Source: an uncultured Enterococcus sp. (GTDB lineage: Bacteria; Bacillota; Bacilli; Lactobacillales; Enterococcaceae). Taken from it: a stretch of 64,000 nt of DNA. Of the stretch, positions 9,311 to 16,702 are shown in pieces. Position numbers and translations under genes: made by a program. Location: assembly GCF_913775425.1 (NCBI RefSeq), contig NZ_CAJYIS010000057.1, forward strand, positions 1-64,000. The letters run 5' to 3'. Below the pieces are notes generated by a model. The model was not told the DNA's origin and ran no database searches. It was given only the letters and a program-made list of their open reading frames with translations. The first letter of the stretch is position 1. Every line of letters starts with the position of its first letter.

Positions 9311-10474
9311 ATGACAAATGAACGAGTAGAACCATTTCGAGAATCAGATGGCAAAGGTTGGATCGATCATGGACCACGTAATCTTATGCGTGACCAAGAA
9401 AATCCAGATATTTTAGTACCACCTGCAACCGATCATGGAACAATTGAAAATTTACGTTTTAGCTATTCAGATGCGCATCAACGATTGGAAGAAGGCGGAT
9501 GGACACGCGAAATCACGAATCGTGAATTACCGTCATCACGTGATGTCGCTGGTGTAAATATGAGTTTGGAACCTGGTGCTTATCGCGAGATGCATTGGCA
9601 CAAAGAAGCAGAATGGGGCTTAATGTTATATGGAAATGCTCGGGTAACGGCAATCGACGAGCATGGTCGCAGTTTTATCGATGATGTAAAAGAAGGAGAT
9701 ATCTGGAATTTTGAGGCTGGGATTCCTCATTCGATTGAAGCTTTAGACCAAGGTTGTGAATTCTTACTTGTTTTTAGCGAACCGGATTTTTCAGAGAATA
9801 ATACGTTCTTAGTTTCAGACTGGCTAGCACATACACCAAAAGATATCGTAGCAGCGAATTTCAAGAAACATATCAGCGATCTAGAAAGTTTCCCAAAATC
9901 AGAAAAATACATTTTTAAAGCAAATGTCCCAGGACCGATTTCAGAAGTCGATCGTCCAAGTAGCCAAGGGACAGTACCTTCACCATTTACTTTCCATATC
10001 GATACATTAGATCCGATCATCTCAGAAGCTGGTAAGGTAAAAATCGTAGACCAAAGTGTCTTTCCAGCAGCGACAACGATTTCCGCTGCTTTTGTAGAAG
10101 TAGAACCAGGTGGCATGCGTGAACTGCATTGGCATCCACAAGCAGCAGAATGGCAATACTATATTCAAGGAAAAGCGAAAATGACGGTCTTTAACTCTGC
10201 AGGTCTAGCACGTACATTTAATTTCCAAGCAGGTGATGTAGGTGTTGTGCCAATCGTTGCTGGTCATTATGTACAAAATATCGGTGATGAACCGTTGCGT
10301 TTTGTAGAAGTCTTCAAAAACCCTGATTATTCAGATATTTCATTGAACAAATGGTTAGGCACCTCACCGGCACAAATGGTTGCCGATCACTTGAATGTGA
10401 CAAAACAATTTGCGGAGTCATTACCTGTACCGGAAACACCACAGCCTGTCATTTGGTATAAACAACCTGAATAA
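9311..10474 (+). CDS. oxdC: Bicupin oxalate decarboxylase
   Basis: A 387-aa two-cupin protein, the size of the OxdC/OxdD family, which turns oxalate into formate and CO2 with manganese and oxygen. Each cupin keeps the metal ligands: MHWHKEAEW with GIPHSIE in the first, and ELHWHPQAAEW with AGHYVQN in the second. The lid over the first site reads SENNT; in B. subtilis OxdC the matching SENST carries the catalytic glutamate that separates decarboxylase from oxidase, so decarboxylation is expected. There is no signal peptide. The ribosome site is GTAGGGTAAAGGT. It is followed by a hairpin and then two genes in the same direction. Family members acting on other acids exist, so the substrate is probable rather than certain. 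Confidence 0.85.
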   Translation: MTNERVEPFRESDGKGWIDHGPRNLMRDQENPDILVPPATDHGTIENLRFSYSDAHQRLEEGGWTREITNRELPSSRDVAGVNMSLEPGAYREMHWHKEAEWGLMLYGNARVTAIDEHGRSFIDDVKEGDIWNFEAGIPHSIEALDQGCEFLLVFSEPDFSENNTFLVSDWLAHTPKDIVAANFKKHISDLESFPKSEKYIFKANVPGPISEVDRPSSQGTVPSPFTFHIDTLDPIISEAGKVKIVDQSVFPAATTISAAFVEVEPGGMRELHWHPQAAEWQYYIQGKAKMTVFNSAGLARTFNFQAGDVGVVPIVAGHYVQNIGDEPLRFVEVFKNPDYSDISLNKWLGTSPAQMVADHLNVTKQFAESLPVPETPQPVIWYKQPE

Positions 10475-10482
10475 AAGCGAAG

Positions 10483-10519
10483 ATTGTCTAGAAAACAAAG
10501 TGTTTCTAGGCAATTTTTA
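10483..10519 (+). terminator. Terminator or attenuator after oxdC
   Basis: ATTGTCTAGAAA pairs with TTTCTAGGCAAT (one G-T pair), followed by TTTTTATTT. The next gene starts only 37 bp later, so read-through is likely to serve the downstream pair. Confidence 0.75.
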
Positions 10520-10555
10520 TTTGAGTACGCAATACATCAATTAGGAGGAATCGAG

Positions 10556-11257
10556 ATGAACAATCGACGCGTGCCGACATTTCCTGTAATGGAACTGCCA
10601 ATGATCGCATTTTTACTTGCGATAGCTGCCGGATCGATGGATGGATACACTTATTTTATTGGAAAAGCGTTTAGCACAGTGCAATCAGGAAATATTATTT
10701 TAATTGGGCAAACGATTGCGACGAAAAGTTGGGATCACTTGGGAATCGTATTAGTTACTGTCTTATGTTTTGGAATAGGTTCAGTAGCGACTGGAATTTT
10801 AGAAGTGATCGGTGTGAAGAAAAAAGAAGTTTGGGCATTTGAGATTTTGATTATCGAGGCAATTGTATTGATTTTATTAGGTATCTCAGGAGTCAACAAG
10901 CTGTTTGAACCGTTACATCTTTGTATGATCATCTCATTTTTAGCTGGGATGCAAGGAAATGCGTTTCATAAAATCGATGGGATGCTCTATGGAAACGTTG
11001 CGGTGACATTAGTTGTTCAGCTCGCATTTAACTATATCGTTCAAGCTATCGCAGGTCAAAAAGATGCTTTAAAAAATAGTTGGCTATACTTTTTAGTTTT
11101 GATCGGTTTTGCTTGTGGTGGACTAATGGGAACATTTTTAACGAGTCAAATGGGTGAAAAGTCATTATGGTTTACGGCAATCTTTTTACTTGGGATTGCG
11201 ATCTACTCAAAAGTGATTAAAGCAGAAAATCATGCGATCGTGATCGATCCAGATTAG
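10556..11257 (+). CDS. DUF1275 (YoaK-type) membrane protein
   Basis: A 233-aa integral membrane protein with about six spans. The ATG at 10556 has an excellent TTAGGAGG site; the tracked start at 10484 lies inside the preceding terminator. Family signatures are the early GSMDGYTYFIGKAF and QSGNIILIG, typical of DUF1275. No biochemical function is established for the family. It sits between an oxalate decarboxylase and a flavoprotein and the stop is 11 bp from the next start, so it belongs to that operon. A transport role for oxalate or formate is possible from context only. Confidence 0.85.
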   Translation: MNNRRVPTFPVMELPMIAFLLAIAAGSMDGYTYFIGKAFSTVQSGNIILIGQTIATKSWDHLGIVLVTVLCFGIGSVATGILEVIGVKKKEVWAFEILIIEAIVLILLGISGVNKLFEPLHLCMIISFLAGMQGNAFHKIDGMLYGNVAVTLVVQLAFNYIVQAIAGQKDALKNSWLYFLVLIGFACGGLMGTFLTSQMGEKSLWFTAIFLLGIAIYSKVIKAENHAIVIDPD

Positions 11258-11268
11258 GAGTGAAGAAG

Positions 11269-12603
11269 ATGTATGATGTGATTGTGATAGGAAGTGGTCT
11301 AGCTGGTTTAACAGCAGCGTTTGGACTAAAAAAAGCGGGAAAATCTGTACTTGTCATCGAGCAGCGTTATTTTGGAGGTGTTGTCAATAATGCTGGGAGC
11401 ACACGTAAAAAAGAATTGGTGTCGATTTCAAAGCATTTTTTACAAAATCAACGCTACGCTAAATATGGAATCGCGACAAGCGAAACATTAGATTGGGAAA
11501 AAACATTAAATTGGATCAATACGATCGAGGAAAAGGAATCATTAGCACATGAACAAGCGTTAAGCCAAGCTGGTATCGATACACTTTTTGGACAGGCAAC
11601 CTTTGTTTCACCTCATGAAGTCAATGTTGACGGTATCGTGTATCAAGGTAAACAGTTTATCGTGGCAACAGGAGGAGAGGATCGTACCTTTACGTTTGAA
11701 GGCCATGAATTGACTCAGGATAGTGCAGCATTTTTGACACAGGCGACTTTGCCAAAAGAGATTTTATTGATCGGTGCTGGAATTATCTCATTTGCCTTCA
11801 TGACGATCGCCACAGCATTTGGAGCAACTGTCAATGTATGGCAACACAACGATCAAGCATTAAAAATTTTTGATCAAAGTTTCGTACGTCAATTGATTGA
11901 AATCAATAAAAAACGTGGTGTACAATTTGAATTTAATCAAACGATCGAGTCGATTGAACGTTTGGAAAATGGACGATTGAAAGTGACCAGTCAAACAGGA
12001 AAACAACAAGAAGTCGATGCTGTCTATCGTGTAGCAGGTCGAGTGGCTCAAGTGGACCATCTTGTTTTAGAAAAAGCAGCTGTCGAGTATGATCAACATG
12101 GGATTCATGTAAATGACTATCTTCAGACTACACAGCCACATATTTTTGCGTGCGGAGATTGTAATGATCAAGCTGTTCCTAAATTAGCAACGTATGCGGT
12201 ATTACAAGCTCAGTATTTAGTGGATCATCTGGTTCATCAAGAATTGGCACCGATTCGCTATCCATTACCTGCAATGTCAACATTTAGCCAGCCCAAACTA
12301 GCTCAGACTGGTGTCTTGATAAGTGAGGCTTTGATGCATCCTGAACAGTACGAAGTGGAAGAGTTAGATATGGACGATTGGTTAGACAGCCGAAAAATCG
12401 CTGAAGAAGGGGCACGTTTGAAAGTGATCAAACGAAAAAGTGATAACCGTATCGTAGGAGCCACTGCACTTGCTCAGGAAGCTGATTTGTTGATCAATTA
12501 TGTGACACAAGGGTTACATGCCAATTGGACGAAAGAGGAACGTCGAAATCAAGTATATGCTTATCCATCATTAGTCAATGAACTCGATCGCTTTTGGAGT
12601 TGA
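11269..12603 (+). CDS. FAD/NAD(P) pyridine-nucleotide oxidoreductase without redox disulfide
   Basis: A 444-aa flavoprotein of the glutathione-reductase/dihydrolipoamide-dehydrogenase fold: FAD-binding VIVIGSGLAGLTAAFG at the N-terminus, an NAD(P)-binding GAGIISFAFMTIATAFG near residue 170, the FAD motif HIFACGDCND near 295, and the C-terminal dimerisation domain. Family disulfide enzymes have GGxCxxxGCxPSK after the first motif; here it reads FGGVVNNAGSTRKKEL, with neither cysteine. It therefore cannot run the usual dithiol chemistry. The ATG at 11269 was chosen because AGGAG sits 9 nt before it, too close to the GTG at 11260. It ends the cupin-DUF1275 operon with a strong terminator. Confidence 0.85.
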   Translation: MYDVIVIGSGLAGLTAAFGLKKAGKSVLVIEQRYFGGVVNNAGSTRKKELVSISKHFLQNQRYAKYGIATSETLDWEKTLNWINTIEEKESLAHEQALSQAGIDTLFGQATFVSPHEVNVDGIVYQGKQFIVATGGEDRTFTFEGHELTQDSAAFLTQATLPKEILLIGAGIISFAFMTIATAFGATVNVWQHNDQALKIFDQSFVRQLIEINKKRGVQFEFNQTIESIERLENGRLKVTSQTGKQQEVDAVYRVAGRVAQVDHLVLEKAAVEYDQHGIHVNDYLQTTQPHIFACGDCNDQAVPKLATYAVLQAQYLVDHLVHQELAPIRYPLPAMSTFSQPKLAQTGVLISEALMHPEQYEVEELDMDDWLDSRKIAEEGARLKVIKRKSDNRIVGATALAQEADLLINYVTQGLHANWTKEERRNQVYAYPSLVNELDRFWS

Positions 12604-12606
12604 TTC

Positions 12607-12648
12607 AAAAAGTCATTTGCTATTTAGTAGCAGATGGCTTTTTTTTTT
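12607..12648 (+). terminator. Terminator of the cupin operon
   Basis: AGTCATTTGCTA pairs with TAGCAGATGGCT (two wobbles) around a short loop, followed by a long T run. Confidence 0.88.
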
Positions 12649-12688
12649 GTCTTTTATGAAACATTATTAAAAATAAAACTAAAAAATG

Positions 12689-12717
12689 TTGAAATAATAT
12701 TTCTTAAATTGTATACT
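12689..12717 (+). promoter_or_regulatory. Promoter of murQ
   Basis: TTGAAA, 17 bp, TATACT. It lies inside the tracked ORF start, which confirms that translation begins downstream, at 12787. Confidence 0.7.
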
Positions 12718-12786
12718 ATAGTTAGAAATATAATTTCAAAATACATACATAACGTACAGATGATTATAATAGAGAGGAAGAATAAT

Positions 12787-13683
12787 ATGACAAAAATCGA
12801 TTTAGATCAATTGGTTACCGAAAGACGCAATGAGCAAACGTCTAATTTAGATGAAATGAGTATTCAAGAAGCATTGGTTATCATGAATCAAGAAGATTTG
12901 AAAGTACCTGAAGCGATTTCGTTTGTTCTACCTGAAATCGAACAAGTGATTATAGCAGTCATTACAGCTTTTAAAGAAGGTGGACGTTTGATTTATATGG
13001 GAGCGGGAACGAGTGGTCGTTTAGGTGTTTTGGATGCGGCGGAGTGTGTACCAACTTTTGGTGTTTCTAGTGAAATGGTCGTAGGTCTTATCGCAGGTGG
13101 TCAACAGGCAATGACGAAAGCCGTAGAGGGTGCAGAAGATTCGACAGCATTAGGCGAAAAAGATTTGATCGAATTGGATCTTAAACAACAAGATATCGTA
13201 ATCGGGATCGCAGCGAGTGGACGTACTCCTTATGTTATCGGTGGCTTGGATTATGCTAGAAAAATTGGCGCAAAAACAGCGAGTTTAGCTTGCAATACGA
13301 ATGCTGAAATTAGTCAACATGCAGATTTTGCGATCGAAGTCGATGCTGGACCAGAATTTTTGACTGGTTCAACACGATTAAAATCAGGTAGTGCGCAAAA
13401 AATGATCTTAAATATGATCTCTACGATTAGTATGATCGGGATTGGAAAAGTCTTTCATAATTTAATGGTCGATGTTCAACCTACGAATGCTAAACTAGTG
13501 GAGCGCTCAAAACGGATCATCATGCAAGCGACTGATGTTTCTTACGAAGTCGCAACGGATTATTTTGAACAAGCTGATCAAGAAGTAAAACTTGCAATTG
13601 TCATGATTTTAACCAACTCTTCAAAGAGCGAAGCACAGAAAAAATTAATTGAAGCAAATGGTTTCATTAAACATACGATTTAA
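12787..13683 (+). CDS. murQ: N-acetylmuramic acid 6-phosphate etherase
   Basis: A 298-aa SIS-domain enzyme that cleaves the lactyl ether of MurNAc 6-phosphate to give GlcNAc 6-phosphate and D-lactate, a step in cell-wall sugar recycling. Recognisable motifs are the opening [15 protein letters not shown], the sugar-phosphate loop [22 protein letters not shown] (residues ~65-85) and the conserved [16 protein letters not shown]. The ATG at 12787 follows AGAGAGGAAG; the tracked extension starts inside the previous terminator. Length matches the family. Unlike many genomes, no murR regulator or MurNAc PTS permease lies beside it. A long hairpin terminator follows. Confidence 0.95.
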   Translation: MTKIDLDQLVTERRNEQTSNLDEMSIQEALVIMNQEDLKVPEAISFVLPEIEQVIIAVITAFKEGGRLIYMGAGTSGRLGVLDAAECVPTFGVSSEMVVGLIAGGQQAMTKAVEGAEDSTALGEKDLIELDLKQQDIVIGIAASGRTPYVIGGLDYARKIGAKTASLACNTNAEISQHADFAIEVDAGPEFLTGSTRLKSGSAQKMILNMISTISMIGIGKVFHNLMVDVQPTNAKLVERSKRIIMQATDVSYEVATDYFEQADQEVKLAIVMILTNSSKSEAQKKLIEANGFIKHTI

Positions 13684-13758
13684 ATGGATGCGATGTGATC
13701 TAGAATGCCAGAATCCAACGATTCGGGATTTAAGATCATATTACATCCATTTTTTTGT
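13682..13758 (+). terminator. Long hairpin terminator after murQ
   Basis: AAATGGATG ... TGATCT pairs with AGATCA ... CATCCATTT, with a second inner stem (GAATCC / GGGATT), followed by seven T. Confidence 0.85.
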
Positions 13759-13807
13759 CTAACTCGCTATGGTATACTAGTTCCGTTCAAGAAAGGAAGA
13801 AAGAAAT

Positions 13808-14029
13808 ATGACATTTGAAGAAATCTTACCTGCATTAAAACAAGGAAAAAAAATTATCCGTCAAGGTTGGAGCGGATTTGAATTATATGTGACGCTCGTT
13901 CAAGACGATGTATTTGATGGCTGTCCAGTCACGCCTTACTTTTTGATCAAAACAAGTGATGAAGGATTTTCTAGTTTTGCGCCGACTGTTTGCGATATTT
14001 TAGCCAATGATTGGGTACTAGTGGAATGA
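13808..14029 (+). CDS. DUF2829 (Tad2-like) small protein
   Basis: A 73-aa protein that matches the DUF2829 pattern: TFEEILPALKQGKKIIRQGWSG at the start, PYFLIKTSDEG in the middle and DILANDWVLVE at the end. The family is mainly phage-borne and includes Tad2, which blocks the Thoeris defence by sequestering its cyclic nucleotide signal. Here it is in a chromosomal setting with no phage genes nearby. GAAAGGAAGAAAG precedes the ATG and TATACT lies ~35 bp upstream. Its stop codon overlaps the start of the next gene, so the two are translated together. Anti-defence activity is only an inference from family membership; many DUF2829 proteins are uncharacterised. Confidence 0.8.
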   Translation: MTFEEILPALKQGKKIIRQGWSGFELYVTLVQDDVFDGCPVTPYFLIKTSDEGFSSFAPTVCDILANDWVLVE

Positions 14030-14769
14030 ACCACTATGAATCATTAGCAAAAAAAGTAGTATTGATCACAGGTGTGGCTTCTGGGATCGGTGAAGCGCAA
14101 GCAGCGGCTTTTTTGGCACAAGGAGCTTACGTGTATGGGATCGATAAACAACCGATGATTCGTACGATGGGAGAAAATTTTCATTTTAAACAAGTCGATG
14201 TGACCGATCCTACCCAGCTTGAAGCGGCAGTAATGACTTGTGAGCATACCGTTGGTTCTGTTGATATTTTGGTGAATACGGCAGGGATCTTGGATGAGTA
14301 TCGTCCGCTTTTAGAAACGACAGAGACACTTTTTCAAACAATCTATGAAACCAATTTATTGAGTTATTTTCGTTTGACCAAGCGAGTATTACCGACAATG
14401 CTTGAAAAAGGATCTGGTGTGATCATCAATATGGCTTCGATAGCCGGGTTAGTAGCCGGTGGGGGAGGTATTGCGTATACGACATTCAAGCATGCAGTGG
14501 TCGGATTTACGAAGCAACTTGCTTTAGATTATGCAGATCAAGGGATTTCGGTCAAAGCGATTGCACCTGGTGCGATCAAAACACCGATGAATGCTGCGGA
14601 TTTTCAAGGTGATGGTATGATCGCAAAATGGGTCGCTAAAGAAACACCGGTCAAACGTTGGGCGAGTGCAGATGAAGTTGCCGAGCTGACTTTATTTTTA
14701 GCGAGTGAGCAAGCCAGTTACTTACAAGGGGCAGTTGTTCCGATCGATGGCGGTTGGACGTTGAAATAG
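14026..14769 (+). CDS. Short-chain dehydrogenase/reductase (FabG-like)
   Basis: A 247-aa classical SDR. The NAD(P)-binding TGVASGIGEAQ is near residues 15-25, the NNAG motif is modified to VNTAG, and the active site is intact: Ser in NMASIAG and YTTFK (Tyr, Lys) near residues 152-156. The C-terminal GAVVPIDGGWTLK is typical. ATG at 14026 overlaps the DUF2829 stop (ATGA), implying translational coupling; there is no strong ribosome site of its own. The substrate is unknown; relatives are named 3-oxoacyl-ACP reductase by default, but with no fatty-acid genes nearby that name would be unsafe. Confidence 0.85.
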   Translation: MNHYESLAKKVVLITGVASGIGEAQAAAFLAQGAYVYGIDKQPMIRTMGENFHFKQVDVTDPTQLEAAVMTCEHTVGSVDILVNTAGILDEYRPLLETTETLFQTIYETNLLSYFRLTKRVLPTMLEKGSGVIINMASIAGLVAGGGGIAYTTFKHAVVGFTKQLALDYADQGISVKAIAPGAIKTPMNAADFQGDGMIAKWVAKETPVKRWASADEVAELTLFLASEQASYLQGAVVPIDGGWTLK

Positions 14770-14807
14770 TTCTTGTTTTCCTGTAAGATAACAACTAGCG
14801 GTAAACG

Positions 14808-14889
14808 CCCTACAACACTTCAGTTGGAACTTATTCCCGTCCTTTGGTTGTAGGTATCAAGCGAGTCGGATAGACTTGTAAAGGAGAAG
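14808..14889 (+). promoter_or_regulatory. preQ1-II-type riboswitch upstream of queT
   Basis: CCTACAAC (14809-14816) pairs with GTTGTAGG (14847-14854). The loop contains TCCTTT (14840-14845), which pairs with AAAGGA (14880-14885) overlapping the ribosome site, forming a pseudoknot. A small hairpin AGTC-GGATA-GACT lies between them, as in the preQ1-II (COG4708) class known from streptococci and lactobacilli. Ligand binding would hide the ribosome site and shut down queT translation. Position and architecture fit well; an alignment to the class was not possible here. Confidence 0.7.
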
Positions 14890-14893
14890 TATT

Positions 14894-15400
14894 TTGGAAA
14901 AGAATCAAGAAGTAACACGTACGCTGACGACAAGTGAAATGGCTAAATTAGCAATCGTTACAGGATTATATGTTGCGATTACCCTTTTGCTTGCAGTAAT
15001 CAGTTTTGGAGCGATTCAAGTTCGCTTATCTGAAATGTTTAATTATCTATCGTTATACAACAAAAAATATATTTGGGCAGTCACACTAGGTGTACTGATC
15101 GCCAATCTATTGTCACCACTTGGCATGTTAGATGTCGTTGTGGGGAGTGTGAGTACATTGATCGTATTATGGATCAATTATTCTCTCACACGTAAAATTC
15201 GATCAAGAAAAATTCAAATGATCGTTACTGCAATCGTTTTTGCTTTTTCGATGTTCACCATCGCGGGACAGTTGACATTAGTGAGTGGGCTACCGTTTTT
15301 CATCAATTGGTTGATTATTGGTTTAGGTGAACTGGCTTCGATGGCAGTCGGTGGTGTGATCATTTACTGGGTCGCTAAACGAATCGACTTTACAAAATAA
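14894..15400 (+). CDS. queT: Queuosine precursor transporter QueT
   Basis: A 168-aa membrane protein with about five or six spans, the substrate-binding S component of an energy-coupling-factor transporter for a queuosine precursor. QueT features include the TTSEMAKLAIVTGLYVAITLLL opening and QVRLSEMFNYLSLYNKKY. Translation begins at TTG, 9 nt after AAAGGAG, which is part of the upstream pseudoknot; the weak start codon suits a translational switch. The shared energising module (EcfAA'T) is not in this window. It ends in a hairpin terminator. Confidence 0.92.
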   Translation: MEKNQEVTRTLTTSEMAKLAIVTGLYVAITLLLAVISFGAIQVRLSEMFNYLSLYNKKYIWAVTLGVLIANLLSPLGMLDVVVGSVSTLIVLWINYSLTRKIRSRKIQMIVTAIVFAFSMFTIAGQLTLVSGLPFFINWLIIGLGELASMAVGGVIIYWVAKRIDFTK

Positions 15401-15420
15401 AATAGATTTAGGGAATAGGA

Positions 15421-15455
15421 AAAAGAACGACTAATTGTTAGTGGTTCTTTTTTTC
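15421..15455 (+). terminator. Terminator after queT
   Basis: AAAAGAACGACTAA pairs with TTAGTGGTTCTTTT around a 3-nt loop, then a T run. Confidence 0.88.
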
Positions 15456-15504
15456 TTTGCAAAATTTCCGTTATAATAAGGTAAACGAAATCAGAGGAGA
15501 GTTT

Positions 15505-16701
15505 ATGAAATTATTACATACTGCCGATTGGCATATTGGACGAACGTTAAACGGGTTTCGTCTTTATGAAGAACAAGTGCATGCTTATGAACAAATCGTG
15601 GCACTAGCTAAAAAAGAACAAGTCGATGGCATCGTGATCGCAGGAGATCTATACGATCGTTCGATTCCACCACTTGAAGCTGTGGAGCTATTAAATCAAA
15701 TGATCGAACGTTTAGTCTGTGAAGAACAGTTTCCAGTTTATGCCATCAGCGGTAATCATGACAGTGCGAAACGACTTAGTTTTGGTCAGACATTTTATTC
15801 GATGGCTGATTTTCATTTAGGTACGTCACTAAAACAAAGTATCTCACCGATCGAAACGCAAGAAGCGCAGGTTTATCTATTGCCTTTTGTCGATCCAAGT
15901 GAGATTCGGATTTTTTGTCAACAAGAATTAGCTGAAACACCAGACGTCGTACAAACGTATAAAACCATCACTCAAGGTGTTACACGTTTGATTAGTGAAA
16001 TGAAGAAAACTATGGATCCATCTAAAAAACAAATCTTGATCACTCACTTTGCAGTTACAAAAACGGTAGAGGATCAAACCTTAACAAATTTGCGTATTTC
16101 AGAAACGACATCGACTGTTGGAGGATTAGCGACTTTACCTAGTCATTTGTTTGCTGATTTTGATTATGTCGCTTTAGGCCATATTCACACGCACTTAGCT
16201 AGTCCAGAAGAGAACATCGTATACAGTGGAAGCCCAATCCATTTTCATAGTCAAGAAGCGCAGCGAGAAAAGCAAAAAGGTGTTTACCTAGTCACACTCG
16301 ATGAACAAGGTGTCACGAAAACCTTTCATCCTTTAACAGTCAAAAAGCCGATCGTGACATTAGCGGCTTCTTTTGAAACATTATGCGATCCACTTTTTTA
16401 TCAAAATCAACCTGTTCAAGCTGCTTGGTTTAGTCTCCATCTTGTCGACTATGATCGCCGTGCTCTAGCAGGTGTCAATATTCGAGCACGCTTAGAAGAA
16501 ATCTACGGTAAAGGGATCGTGGACTTGACGTTTGAAGAACTTGAACGAAACAATCAAGAAAAAACGGTGAGCACAGTTGAAAAAATGGCTCCTGAAGAGA
16601 CGATCGCTACCTTTTACGAAACCATTGCCAAACGTCCTCCGTCTGACTATCAAAAACAGCTGATCGAAACACTTTTAATCAACACAGCAAAGGAGAACTA
16701 A
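15505..16701 (+). CDS. sbcD: Nuclease SbcCD subunit D
   Basis: A 398-aa metallophosphoesterase-type nuclease, the partner of SbcC (bacterial Mre11). Metal-site motifs are LHTADWHIGR (residues 4-13), GDLYDRS (~48), SGNHDS (~83) and LGHIHTH (~222). Together with SbcC it opens DNA hairpins and trims protein-blocked ends. The ATG at 15505 follows AGAGGAGAG; the tracked upstream start overlaps TATAAT at 15473, the likely promoter. The SbcC gene follows after 1 bp. Confidence 0.95.
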   Translation: MKLLHTADWHIGRTLNGFRLYEEQVHAYEQIVALAKKEQVDGIVIAGDLYDRSIPPLEAVELLNQMIERLVCEEQFPVYAISGNHDSAKRLSFGQTFYSMADFHLGTSLKQSISPIETQEAQVYLLPFVDPSEIRIFCQQELAETPDVVQTYKTITQGVTRLISEMKKTMDPSKKQILITHFAVTKTVEDQTLTNLRISETTSTVGGLATLPSHLFADFDYVALGHIHTHLASPEENIVYSGSPIHFHSQEAQREKQKGVYLVTLDEQGVTKTFHPLTVKKPIVTLAASFETLCDPLFYQNQPVQAAWFSLHLVDYDRRALAGVNIRARLEEIYGKGIVDLTFEELERNNQEKTVSTVEKMAPEETIATFYETIAKRPPSDYQKQLIETLLINTAKEN

Positions 16702-16702
16702 T

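Noticed and set aside
12634-12786. N-terminal extension of murQ in the ORF track
   Set aside because: It overlaps the previous terminator and the promoter TTGAAA-17-TATACT, and MurQ length and ribosome site fit the start at 12787.
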